From Chlorella sorokiniana (Eukaryota > Chlorophyta > Trebouxiophyceae > Chlorellales > Chlorellaceae): DNA of 64,000 nt. A program made the position numbers and the translations under genes. This document shows, piece after piece, positions 31,801-41,209 of this stretch. The DNA is taken from assembly GCA_025917655.1 (NCBI GenBank), contig CP084609.1:1798001-1862000 (forward strand), read 5' to 3'. Numbering within the stretch: position 1 is the first letter of the stretch; each line of letters begins with the position of its first letter. Below the pieces are notes generated by a model, which ran no database searches, was not told the origin of the DNA, and saw only the letters and a program-made list of their open reading frames with translations.

Positions 31801-33000
31801 CCCGCCACGCCCCAAGCCTCCTCCGCCCCGCCCCAAGCCTCCTGCGCCCGCCCAAAGCCACCCCGCCTCGCCCCAAGCCTCCCCCCACGCCCCAAGCCTC
31901 CATTCGGCGCCCAAAACCGCCACCGCCCCGCCCAAAGCCTCCGGTGCGGTCACCAAAACCGCCGCCCCCCGTCCTCGCCCTCCTTTGCCAAGGGCCCCCA
32001 GCAGCTTACTGCTGCCATTTCCGGCGGCGCCAACACCAGCTACCGCGGCTTCGACTACACAGGTGGGTGCAGGAAGAGCGATGCTGCGTTGGTGAGTGCG
32101 TATGCAATGTAATGAAAGACAACACTCACCTTCTTGCTGCTCATACGCCTGCAGGCGGTCCCAGAACCCCTACACCGGCGCCCTGGGCGTGAGCATCCTG
32201 CTGTACAGCGACGGCAGCGGCACGCGTGTCACCTCCCGGTTTGGGCCCGGCGGCGACCGTCCCGGCCAGACGCTGCTGCGCGTTGTGGAGATCACAAAGG
32301 GCGTCACGCGCGTTGCTGTGCAGCTGCGGGAGGTGGCTGGCCAGTGGAGGCTGAGCGGTGGGTGGCCAGCGCTTTCACAGCAGCTTTGCTCTGTGCTGCC
32401 AGAGGGGTGCTGGTTGCAGGACCGGGGGATGGGGGCATGGCACCTGAGGAAACGCATGCCCTTTGCTGCTCACCTCCTTGCAGTGCTAGTCGACGGGCGG
32501 CTGTGGACGGGTGTGGGCCAGCTGGCGCTGCGCAACAACGTGGTGGTGGAGGTGAGCGCCAGCCGGCACTTGGGTGCTTGTGTCGTCGGTGGCAGCGCAC
32601 CGCGCTCTGTGGAACGCCAGGCTCTGCGTGGCTGCATGCACCGCAAAGCACTCGCCCTTGCACCGATGCGGCTGCAGGCGCGGCCGGCCCTCGGGTACGT
32701 CTCCATATCGACGCCCCAGCTGCGCACCACCCTGCGCCCCGCGTCCGGGTGCGCCGCACGTCTGGGGAACCTGCCTGGCAGCTGCGTGGGTGCTGCTTCT
32801 TGGCAGCCGCTGTGTGGCTGGCTGACGCCTTGCAGCGCGTGGCTTCTGGCGCCGCCTGCTCTCACCCGCCTGCTTGGTGCGCCTCCCTGCAGCCGTCGTA
32901 CCCGCAGTACGGCCAGTGGCTGGATGTGTACCTCATCAGGCTGGGGCCCCCGCTGCCGCTGCCCGTGGCCGGCCTGCTGGGCTCCACCTACCGCCCCTGA
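28890..33000 (+). CDS. Secreted modular hydroxyproline-rich (SPPPP) cell-wall protein with a duplicated ectodomain
   Basis: This looks like an extensin- or pherophorin-like wall or matrix protein, but I recognise no exact family. Exons 1 and 2 (28890-28944, 29019-29073) make a signal peptide (LLTGILLVALASLAGADDA). Module 1 (from 29361 to 30015) reads IYDSTGASLDDTQDSLVGAV ... LDYELQPSVSYTVFV ... LSLRIQP and ends at a GC donor (AG|GCAAGG). A linker of SPPPP repeats starts at 30194. Module 2 (about 30508-31132) repeats the plan: VFDNTAGETYGAFGNQIAGT ... LDYPLEAFAAYTIFV ... FILRVYP, then a longer SPPPP and RPKPPPP array from 31270 to about 31980. The C-terminal part differs: GANTSYRGFDYTG, NPYTGALGVSILLYSDGSGT, VTRVAVQLREV, YPQYGQWLDVYLIRLG, TGA at 32998-33000. 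The array causes frame ambiguity. Secretion and Pro hydroxylation are inferred from the motifs. Confidence 0.75.
30194..30292 (+). repeat. 15-bp minisatellite encoding SPPPP repeats (first linker)
   Basis: Tandem units of about 15 bp (TCACCGCCGCCGCCC and variants) encode SPPSPPPPSPPPP... in frame directly after module 1 of the wall protein. Confidence 0.85.
31270..31980 (+). repeat. Long Pro-rich minisatellite array (SPPPP, then RPKPPPP/SPKPPPP)
   Basis: About 0.7 kb of C-rich tandem units. The first part (to about 31590) encodes SPPPP-type repeats; the second part has 18-24 bp units encoding RPKPPPP, SPKPPPP and similar. Open frames alternate along the array, so its length here may be misassembled. 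Confidence 0.85.
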
Positions 33001-33089
33001 GCATCGAGCAGCACAATCTCTGTTATTTTGGCACCGTGCCACAGCCTCCTCACCCTTTGGAGGTCCAACTTCCCGGCAGATCTCTAGTG

Positions 33090-35744
33090 TTATGATGCGT
33101 GCCCCGTCCGTTGTTTGTCACCAGCGGTGAATCTCTGTCTTACATGGGTTGCAAGGCACGAGGCGCAGCAACCGCTCCACGGCGCGCACACAGCGTCAGC
33201 GGCGCGTCGCGGCCGCAGCTGTGCTGGCCCCCCGCCTTGCCCACACTCCTGCATGTCTGGCTCGTCTGTAAACGTGCGGCCCGAGGTCATGCTCATGGAG
33301 AGCATGGCAGCCCTCCCCGTGGCCGCGCTACCGCCTGCCGCAACCGCCGCCGCCGCGTGCGGCGAGGGCCACGGCTTGGCGGCCTTGCTCATGCGCAAGT
33401 CAAACGCACGGGCCGGCTCTGCATGCGGGTTTCACAAGTGGTGCATTCCTAAATGTTGGAGAACACTGGTTTTGGGGGCCGAGAGCTGCAGGGCTGCAGC
33501 TGTGCCGCAGGCTACATGTCTCGCCGGCCCGCCTCTTTCCCGCCCGTCACACGCCTCTGAGCAGCCAGCTCCCTGCTCTCAACCGCTAGGTCATTGAGCC
33601 CCACTGCACAGCCAACACCGACAGGGCGCGGCGCGGCTAGCTCACCCGCGCAGTGCCACCCTCGAAAGGCGTGCCAGTGGCTGCCGACGTCGCTGAAGTC
33701 GAGGCGCCAGAGGCGGCGGCGCGCCGCCGGCTGCAGCAGCGGCAGCAGGTCGCTGGTGTTCAGCGAGGGCGGCACCAGCAGCACGCCGTCGCCGTCTCCG
33801 GGGCGGGCCGAGCGGCGGGTGCAGGCTTCGTGGGCGGCGGGGTCGCCGGGCGGCGCCTCCTTGCACTTTGGGAACAGGATTTGGGCGCTGGGGCGCAGCA
33901 CAAGCTCCGCACCCTGATGCAGCGGGGGAAGGGGGGCATACCGCGGTGTTTGGTTAACAGTGAGGCAAGAGAGGGGCGCAGCGTGGTGTGTGGACAGGCT
34001 CAAATCGCCATAACTGTTCAGCCGTGGGCATGGGGGCCTTGGCTGCAGCCCCGCCGCACACATCCCGGCTGAAACCATCAACCACCAGCCACTGTCATCG
34101 CAGATGGCAGCACACCACAGGGGCCCATGCTTTCACCACTATGGCCGCCGCCGCCACAGCCCCCCACCTGCTCGCCCTGCGCCTCCAGCGCCTGCAGGAA
34201 GGAGGCCGGCCGCACGTCCAGAGGCATGCCGCGCACGCCAGGCTCCCTCGCAAACTCGTCGGGCGGCACCAGCACCTCGCCCTCGCGGCAGGGCGCAGGG
34301 AACTGCAGCGCGGCGCTGTCCGCGCGGCGGCAGCGCGGCAGCGGCGTGTCGCTGTTCTGGCAGAAGCACGTGAACTGCGTTCGGGGGGGCGAGGGCGGCA
34401 AAGGGTGGGCTGGTGTGGGGCTGGGGGCAGGGAAGCAGCACAGCAGGTCGCAGCGGCGCACGCACATCACACCAAGCAGCCGCTGCAGTGTGGCGTGCCC
34501 CGTCCTTGCAGCTTCGCCCTGGCACACTGCAATGTCCCTCATCGAGTGCCCTGCACAATGCAGCGTGCGTCACACAGCCCCTGGCACCCCCCAAAAAACG
34601 CCCTCACCCCCCACCCCACCCCCCACCCCGCCCCCACCCCAACTCCATCACACACACTTGCCTCTGGCAGCACAAACGCGCGCCCCGCGGCGGCGGCGAG
34701 CCCCATGGCCACGCACGTCTGCTCCAGCTGCTGCTGCAGGGCGCGCAGGTGGAAGAGCAGCATGTCCTCCGTCTGCACCCAGCTGTTGTATGTGGGGGCA
34801 TCTGCGCGGGGGGTGGCCGGGAGATTCTTCAAGAAGGCTAGCAGTCTATACAAGAGGAGGAGCATCATGCATCTGCCTGCAAGGGGCGTGGACGCCTTCG
34901 GGGGTGCGGAGGAGGGGGCTGCCGCTGGGCAGGGTGGGCGGCACAGAGAGCGGCAAGAGGCAGGCTGCGCGATGAGCAGCGGGGTAATTGGGACCGGCGG
35001 TGGGCGCATGCATGTGACCGGGGAGCAGGGCGTTGCGGGATGCCCACGCAGCAAGCGGCACGGACGGGCATCGAGAGGGGGTGGACATTCTGCCCTGGCG
35101 GCAGTGCTTGGATGCGGCCGGAAGGCAGACATGGATGCAGCAGGGAGGCAGACACACAGACGACCCCCACTAAACTCGCCTTGGGCACCCGAAGCTGCAC
35201 AGTCATAAATCCCTGGCCCTCGGTCGCAGCCGCCACGCCGCCCCCAGCCGCCCCCGCCCCCTGCCGCGCTGCGGCGTCGCCGCCCGGCGCCGGTGCCGCC
35301 GTCGGCGCTGCCTGGCAGCTCGGCTGTGATTTTCGTCCAGGCCTTCAGGTTGGCGTGCGTGTCTGACTTGCCTTCATCGCCCTGCTCTGCCGCGGCAGCA
35401 GTGGACACAGCCGGTTCCTCTTCAAAGCTGCCGTCCAGCCCCTGCGGTGAGATGAAGGAGAGGGGTGGTGAGGGACCATGGCGGTGCACCTCAGCCGCAA
35501 ACGGCTGGCAGGCGGGTGGCACACGGAAGAGAGCCTGTCTGAAACTGGGTCCAGGCAGCACGCTGCTCACTTGACGTGGCACGGGTTGCTGCTCCATCAA
35601 GGAGGAGCCGTGTGAGGCGCTGTACTGCAGCCCGTTCCAGAGCGCCACGCCGCCGACCGCCGCTAAGATGGCGACCACCACCAGGTGCATCCACTGGGGG
35701 CCCTGCCGCCGCCTGGCGGTGCGCAACCGTCCCACCCCTGCCAT
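33090..35744 (-). CDS. XEG113-related type II membrane protein with the C-terminal half only
   Basis: The ATG at 35744 gives a basic start, then a membrane helix (MHLVVVAILAAVGGVALWNG), as in Golgi type II enzymes. A short acidic stem follows (GLDGSFEEEP, HANLKAWTKITAELPGS). The rest matches the C-terminal part of the neighbouring XEG113-like protein: YNSWVQTEDMLLFHLRALQQ, LEQTCVAMGLAAAAGRAFVL, FTCFCQ, REPGVRGMPLDVRPASFLQA, GAELVLRPSAQILFP, then GVLLVPPSLNTSDLLPLLQP and RLWRLDFSDVGSHWHAFRGW. FDLRMSKAAKPWP at about 33395 corresponds to FDKRM of the partner. I find no GT77 segment and no DxD motif in the 0.9 kb between the helix and this domain, so it may lack transferase activity. The 3' end is uncertain: 33090 if the last exon stays open, or a stop near 33512 without it. 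Confidence 0.65.
33267..33271 (+). promoter_or_regulatory. Possible polyadenylation signal TGTAA, wall-protein gene
   Basis: Lies 267 bases after the stop at 33000, but also opposite the last predicted exon of the minus-strand gene, so the transcripts would overlap in antisense. A chance match is possible. Confidence 0.4.
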
Positions 35745-36153
35745 GGATCGAGGTTGGCCGGCTCAGCGGCGGGCTGGGACACAGCTTGTGCCGAATAGCG
35801 ATCCAAGAGGAGGTTGAAGACCCGGCTGCACGCCACAATCTGATCTTGAAATACAGACCAACATGCAACAATAAATTTAAGCAGGTGCAAGGGCACCAGA
35901 GTGCAAACTCGGGCTCAAAAGAAAGGCCAGGCTTGGGTTCGCTTGCAGAACATGGTTGTGCCCCGTGCATCAAAGTCTCCATTTACAGTCAACAAATAGA
36001 GTCGCCGGCAGCACCCACCCACCGCCCCGTCTTTACCTGGCAGCCTCCTCAACTATCGCTGTGCCTTTCGGAAAGAAGCAGGGACGTTTGTGAGGAAGAG
36101 GAGAATCTGTCAAGTGTTTCCGTGACACTGGAGTTTGCGGGACAAGCCTTTGC
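35745..36153. other. Divergent promoter region between the two XEG113-related genes
   Basis: This 409-bp spacer separates two head-to-head ATGs and is visibly AT-richer than its surroundings. It is the likely shared control region of the paralogous pair. No specific site was recognised. Confidence 0.65.
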
Positions 36154-39100
36154 ATGACCAACCTCTTGCTGGCGGCCCTGTTGGTCCTCCGACTATGTAG
36201 CACCGCCCTAGCATCCGGTCCGTCCCTGCATCGGCGCCTTGCCGATGGCGCCCAGGCGGAACCGGGCGGCGCTGCGGCGCCGCGGTGCCCGCCCCTCACC
36301 CAGGACGTCTTTTCGCGGCGCGCCCGCAACAACACGGTCATGTTTGCCGTCATGAACGGCGAGCAGTTCGACTTTGCGCGCAACTGGCTGCACCACGTGA
36401 AGAAGGCGGGCATAGACTACTACGTCGCCGTCGCCGCGGACGCCAACGCTTCCGCGCAGCTGGCTGCCCTGGGCGAGCCGTGCGTGGACAGGGCGGACGA
36501 GGAGGTCGCCAAGCTGGGTGCGCTGCTGCCTGCGGTGGCCAGCCATCAACCAAAACTGTGCTCGGTCCGCACAGGGAGGGCGCGGCGGCGGGCCTGCACC
36601 CTGCAGTTTTGCGCAGCGCTCGCCGGGATGGCTGCGGGCCCCGCATCCATCCTGCGCGCTGGCCTCTGACAACCCCACCCAGCCCGCCCCCACAAGCGTC
36701 CCCCTGTTGCCCCCACACACCGCTGCAAGCACAGCAAGCCTTCCCCGCTTCCTCCCCACCCCGCCCCGCTTCCTCCACCCCCGGCACAGGCCTGCAGTGG
36801 GGCCACGAGGGCTGGCGCCGCATGACCTGGTCCAAGGTGTTTGTGCTGGATGCCGTGGTGGACTACGGCTTCAACTTGGTGGTTTCTGACATCGACGTGG
36901 TCTGGTTCAAGGACCCGCTGCCGCTCTTCGCGCGCCACCCAGACGCAGGTGGGGGCCCGCCCGGGCACCGCGCCGCTGCTGTGCCGGTCGGGCTTGCAGC
37001 GCTGCCGTGAGGCCGGACATACAGAGCATCCCTGCTGGCAGCCCGCCGTGCGGGCAGAGGCACGGCAAGCGGCAGGGAGTGTGCGGCGGCGGGCGTCCCG
37101 CGCCTGGGCTGACGCCTGGGCCTGCTCCCCCTGCCGCCGCCGCAGACCTGCTGTTCAGCGAGGACGGGGCGCCAGCCGCAACGCGCCGGGCGACGACGGC
37201 CTGGAGGAGGCGGCAACCCGCACCACAACTTCAACACGGGTGGGCCGCCGCCTGGGGGGCTGGGGAGCAGCTTGGTGACAAAGGGCCAGGCCGAGCGGCC
37301 GCTCTCGCTGCCCTTCGGCTGTCAGCTGAGCGTCTCTGGCGACCTGCGGGGGCGCTACGGCGCGGCCCACCAGCTGGGCCTGGGCGTGCAGCCAGGGCCG
37401 CCGCCGCGCGTCCCGTGGCACCGCAGGAGTGTACCTGATGCGGCACAGCGAGCGCACGGTGGCCTGGGCCCACGCCTGGAGGGCCTTCTTCTCGCAGTGC
37501 CAGGGCCACGATCAGGTGGGGGGGGCTGGCGCGTGCCTTTGCGTGCACAAGCAGGCTGGGCGGGCTGGGTGTGGGGCCATTACCCGGGGCTGGGAACAGG
37601 GGGCGCTTGGTGGTGCGCCGTGTGATGACCTGCACGCTGGCCCGTCTGGCTGCCCGCCTTGCCCAACAGCCCCCCCCCACACACACACACACACCCACAC
37701 CCACCCACCCACCCCACACAACCAGGATTGCGCGTACAAGCTGATGCGCACCCAGCCCATCGACCAGCATCCAACCACCCCGCGGCTGTCCGGCGCGCTG
37801 AACAACAGCGTGTGGATGGGCATCCTGCCGCCGTCCATTGCGCTCACCGGCCACACGCACTTCCTGCAGCGCCTGTTCGAGGTGGGCGGCGGCTGCGGCT
37901 CCTCGTCGGCTGCTGGGCCACAGCGGCAAGCCAGCCTGGTCGGCGACATGTGGCTTGCGTGCGCGTGTTGAGGTTGTTTGTACATCGATTCTGCTTACGT
38001 GGTGCGCTCGGGCTCAGGCTTGAACAATCGGCGGCCTGACCTGCAACCCCTGTCAGCGTCGGCGTGCAACCCCCTCCAAAAAGAAACCACCCGGGTGCCC
38101 CTCCATCACAGGGGCCAGGCCTCCGGCCGCTGGCAAGCCCCCGCCCAACGCCCCTGCCCAGCACAGCACCGCCCTGTACCGCCCTGTACCGCAGGTCAAG
38201 CGCGTGCAGCCGTACGTGGTGCACATGACGTGGACGTACAACGGCGTGCCGGGCAAGCGGGCGCGGCTGCGCGACATGGGGCTGTGGGTGGTGGACGGAC
38301 CAGCCTACTACCGGGAGGGCTCCTTTGTGACCGTGGACCTGCAGCTGCCAGAGGTGCGGCGGCGGCGGGCGGCGGCGGCGGCGTGCGCGTGCCCACGCCC
38401 AGCGCCACCTCACCTCGGCAGCGGGGGCCCGGCTGAAGCGGGGCAGGGAGGGGGGCACGGTGGACCTGCCTGGCGTTCGGGGTGGGGGAGGGTTGGGGGT
38501 GGAGGTGGGTGGGGTTTGGGTGGGTGGGGTGGGCCCGGTGGCAGAAGCCCGCCCCGCCCCAACCCATACACCTGAAGAAGGGGAGCGCTGCCAGCCTCCG
38601 CGCCGCCCGCCACGGGCCGCATGCCCTCAGCCGACCCCCTTGCTTTGGCCGCCGCTGTTGCAGCCCCCGCGGAGTTCAACTCGTGGAACGAGAACGAGGA
38701 CATGATATCCTTCCACCTGGCCTCCATCCACTCCCAGCTGCAGCAGGCGTATGTGGGCCTCGCGCTGGCCGCCGCCACGCGCCGAGCCTTCATCCTGCCG
38801 CAGGTGGGGCTGGCGGCGCGGGGCGGGGTTGCGTACTTGTGGGGAGGGCAGGGAGGGGCAAGGAGTTTGCAAGGATTGGAGCGGAGAATGGGCGCCAGCT
38901 TGTGCGAACTCATGGCTGTACTGTGCTGCGGCAGCCGGCTGGCAGGCTTGGGAGCTGCCCAAGCGGGCGGTTCCCCTGCTGGCGCTTGTTCAAGTGCTGC
39001 GCATCTCGCCGCTCCGCCGCCCTCCCCTCTGCTTCCCGGCCCCGCCCCATCTGCGTGGACGGAAAGCCTTTGCCTTGCTTGCTGGAAAAGACGCGCCGCC

Positions 39101-40721
39101 CTTCCCCCTGCCCCCCCCGCCGCCCCCCAAAAAACAACAAAAACAAAGAACACGCACGCACAAACACCCACACCCACCCATCCACCCTCACTCCCACCCC
39201 CGTGCAGTTCCAGTGCTACTGCGAGAAGATCTGGTACGGCGTGGTGCGCTGCCGCGTCGTGGATGCGCAGGCTATGCCCCTGCCCGTGCCCTGGTGCGCC
39301 GCCCTGCTCGCCGCCCATATGCCGCCGGCCCTGCCACCACATGCCACCGCCTCTGCTGCCACATGCCGCCGCCTTCGCCGCCATGCGCTGCTCCCCTGGG
39401 ATGCGCAGCTGCGGCGGTGCAGCCAACAGAAGCCGGCGCACCGCTGCCTGCGGTGGGCCCCGCAGAGGCAGGCTGCTGTGGCCAGGCCGGCTCCCGCGGC
39501 CCTCGCTGGCACTTGCCGGCCGCAGGCGCCAACCGGTACCGCCTGTACTGCCCCGTTCCCGCACCGCAGCCCCCAGGACTACCTGTTTGACCCCGGCCAC
39601 TACTCGGACGCCCCCAGGCCCACGGCCCGCCCTTGGACGTGCGGGAGGCGGTGTTCCTGCAGCGGGAGGAGGTGCCCGCCGAAATCAAGGTGCGCTTTCG
39701 CACGCGTGTGTGCATGCGTGTGCTTGCGTGGACGGTGGGGCGGGGGCGGGGAATGCCTTGCGGCCTTGTCGGGGAGAGCCAGGGGGGCCCTGGTGAGCCT
39801 CGCCTTGAGCGCCAGCAGGCCGCGGGCGCAGCCGGCACAACAAGGGGCGCTGCAATGGCGGCGCGCGCAGAAGCAGCGCACATGCCGCTGTGCCAACGGC
39901 GGCATGTGCGCTGCTTCTTCCTTGGCCGACGCTGTGACCCGCATGCTTCCTCGCTTCTGTGCCGCCGCCTGCTGTTGGCTGCGCCCCCTGAGGGCGGCCC
40001 ACCCTGCACAATGTGCCTGCCTTCCCCACATACCATGCTCCCACCCCCACGCACATGCACACTCCCACACACCCCTCCCCACCCGCACACCTGGCCTGCT
40101 CGCAGGACTCTGTGCTCACCATCCGGCCCTCAGCGGAGCTGGCCTGCACCGACTGCGTGAAGGAGCTGGCAGCGGAGGGCGGCGGCAGCGGGCCGGTGCT
40201 GCTGGTGCCGCCGGGCCTGACCGACGCCGCGCTGCTGCGGGTGCTGGGGAGCGGTACACGCGGTACCGCGTGTGGCGCCTCAGCTTCGCGGGCGTGGGCT
40301 CCTTCCGGCGTGCCTTTAACGGCTTTGCCAACAGGACGGCCGCGGTGGAGTTTGACAAGCGCATGGAGCACATCAACACCTTCTTCTGCTGCCGGTGGGG
40401 GCGCTGGCAACGGCTGCATGCACCAAGCGCTTGCGTCGCCGCCCCGCCGCCCCCTGCCGTCCAGCTGGCGCAGCTGCGCAGCGCTGAGTCGTGCCCCCTT
40501 GCTGCTTGACGGGGCAGCCGGCTACGTTGCTGCAGGCAGGGTTTCGCCACGCTGCACTCTGCCGGGCTGTTGGCTGCCAGCGTGTGTCGGCCTGAACTCA
40601 TCTTGCACCCGCGCAGGCGTGAGGAGGAGGTGGGGCGGTACCACAAGGAGCAGGAGAAGACGGTACCGCTCAGGATGTTCCCGACTTCAACTACAGCGCA
40701 ATCGCAGCGGCACTGGCCTAG
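36154..40721 (+). CDS. XEG113: XEG113-like extensin arabinosyltransferase (GT77), full architecture
   Basis: Arabidopsis XEG113 adds a beta-arabinofuranose to hydroxyproline-linked arabinan chains on extensins in the Golgi. The ATG at 36154 starts a hydrophobic signal/anchor (MTNLLLAALLVLRLCSTALA). The GT77 part reads NNTVMFAVMNGEQFDFARNW, RMTWSKVFVLDAVVDYGFNL, VVSDIDVVWFKDP (DxD sugar-nucleotide/metal motif, about 36880-36915), VYLMRHSERTVAWAHAW, NSVWMGILPPSIALTGHTHF, PYVVHMTWTYNGVPGKRARL. The C-terminal domain follows: FNSWNENEDMISFHLASIHS, QQAYVGLALAAATRRAFILP, VREAVFLQREEVPAEIK, DSVLTIRPSAELACTDCVKE, FRRAFNGFANRTAAVEFDKR, NTFFCCR, REEEVGRYHKEQE. The last residues fit FPDFNYSAIAAALA with a stop at 40719-40721 if one C is missing; otherwise the frame runs to 40851. 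The whole order matches plant XEG113. Confidence 0.85.
37670..37722 (+). repeat. C/CA-rich acceptor-side tract in XEG113-like intron
   Basis: C runs and CACA/CCCA units fill the end of the intron before the exon starting DCAYKLMRTQ (about 37727). Confidence 0.8.
39869..39918. repeat. Perfect 20-bp inverted repeat (hairpin) inside an XEG113-like intron
   Basis: The arms at 39869-39888 and 39899-39918 are exact reverse complements. Three further inner pairs (one T-G wobble) close the stem on a four-base loop GCCA. It lies in the intron between the exons ending VPAEIK and starting DSVLTIRP. There is no flanking duplication and no sequence likeness to the hairpin at 2283. Confidence 0.88.
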
Positions 40722-41209
40722 CCGCCCCTCCCTGAGCTTGCAGCTGGGCCCTCTGCGTCTGCGGCGCCCTCTGGCGTCATGGGCTGCCCAGCTGGTGCAT
40801 CCCCACACGAACGTACCTCTCAAAAGATGCCCAAGCACTGCCTCATACTGAAATTGAATGAATGTTGCAGCTATTGTATGTTCCAGTAATGCACTTGACA
40901 TGACAGAAGCAAAGGCTGCTGACCCACCGGCCTCATGCGGGTACATTTGGGTGCCTGCTCGGCCCACCTTATCACTCCACAACCTGGCACAACCTGGCAC
41001 CAAGCCTCCCGCTCATGCTTCTGTCAGTGCACTGGCTCACAATCCATCCATTGCCTGTCCTGTCAAACCTTTGTTTCCACTGAAGAAGTCATTTACATGT
41101 CGTCAAGCTGACAAGAGGCACGCCAGCATGCCAGGCACAGAGGCGAGCTGCCAGCTGAGGCCGGCCGGCCCCCTTTCCGCCTGAGTGCCTGTGCGCGGCC
41201 TGTCACACG
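40722..41209. other. Convergent 3' regions of XEG113-like and NEDD1
   Basis: AT-richer spacer without supported coding sequence. It contains the NEDD1 polyadenylation signal (41093-41097, minus strand). No clear TGTAA for the plus-strand gene was seen. Confidence 0.6.
41093..41097 (-). promoter_or_regulatory. Polyadenylation signal TGTAA, NEDD1
   Basis: Read as TTACA on the plus strand, about 115 bases past the stop at 41210. Confidence 0.65.

Noticed and set aside
31240-31956. Gly/Trp-rich minus-strand ORF opposite the SPPPP array, like a glycine-rich protein
   Set aside because: It is the reverse reading of a C-rich minisatellite; the plus strand has the flanking domains, splice sites and signal peptide.
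40256-40273. 18-bp perfect palindrome (ACACGCGGTACCGCGTGT)
   Set aside because: It lies inside a coding exon of the XEG113-like gene and follows from the repeated RY codons in ERYTRYRVW; no independent sign of function.
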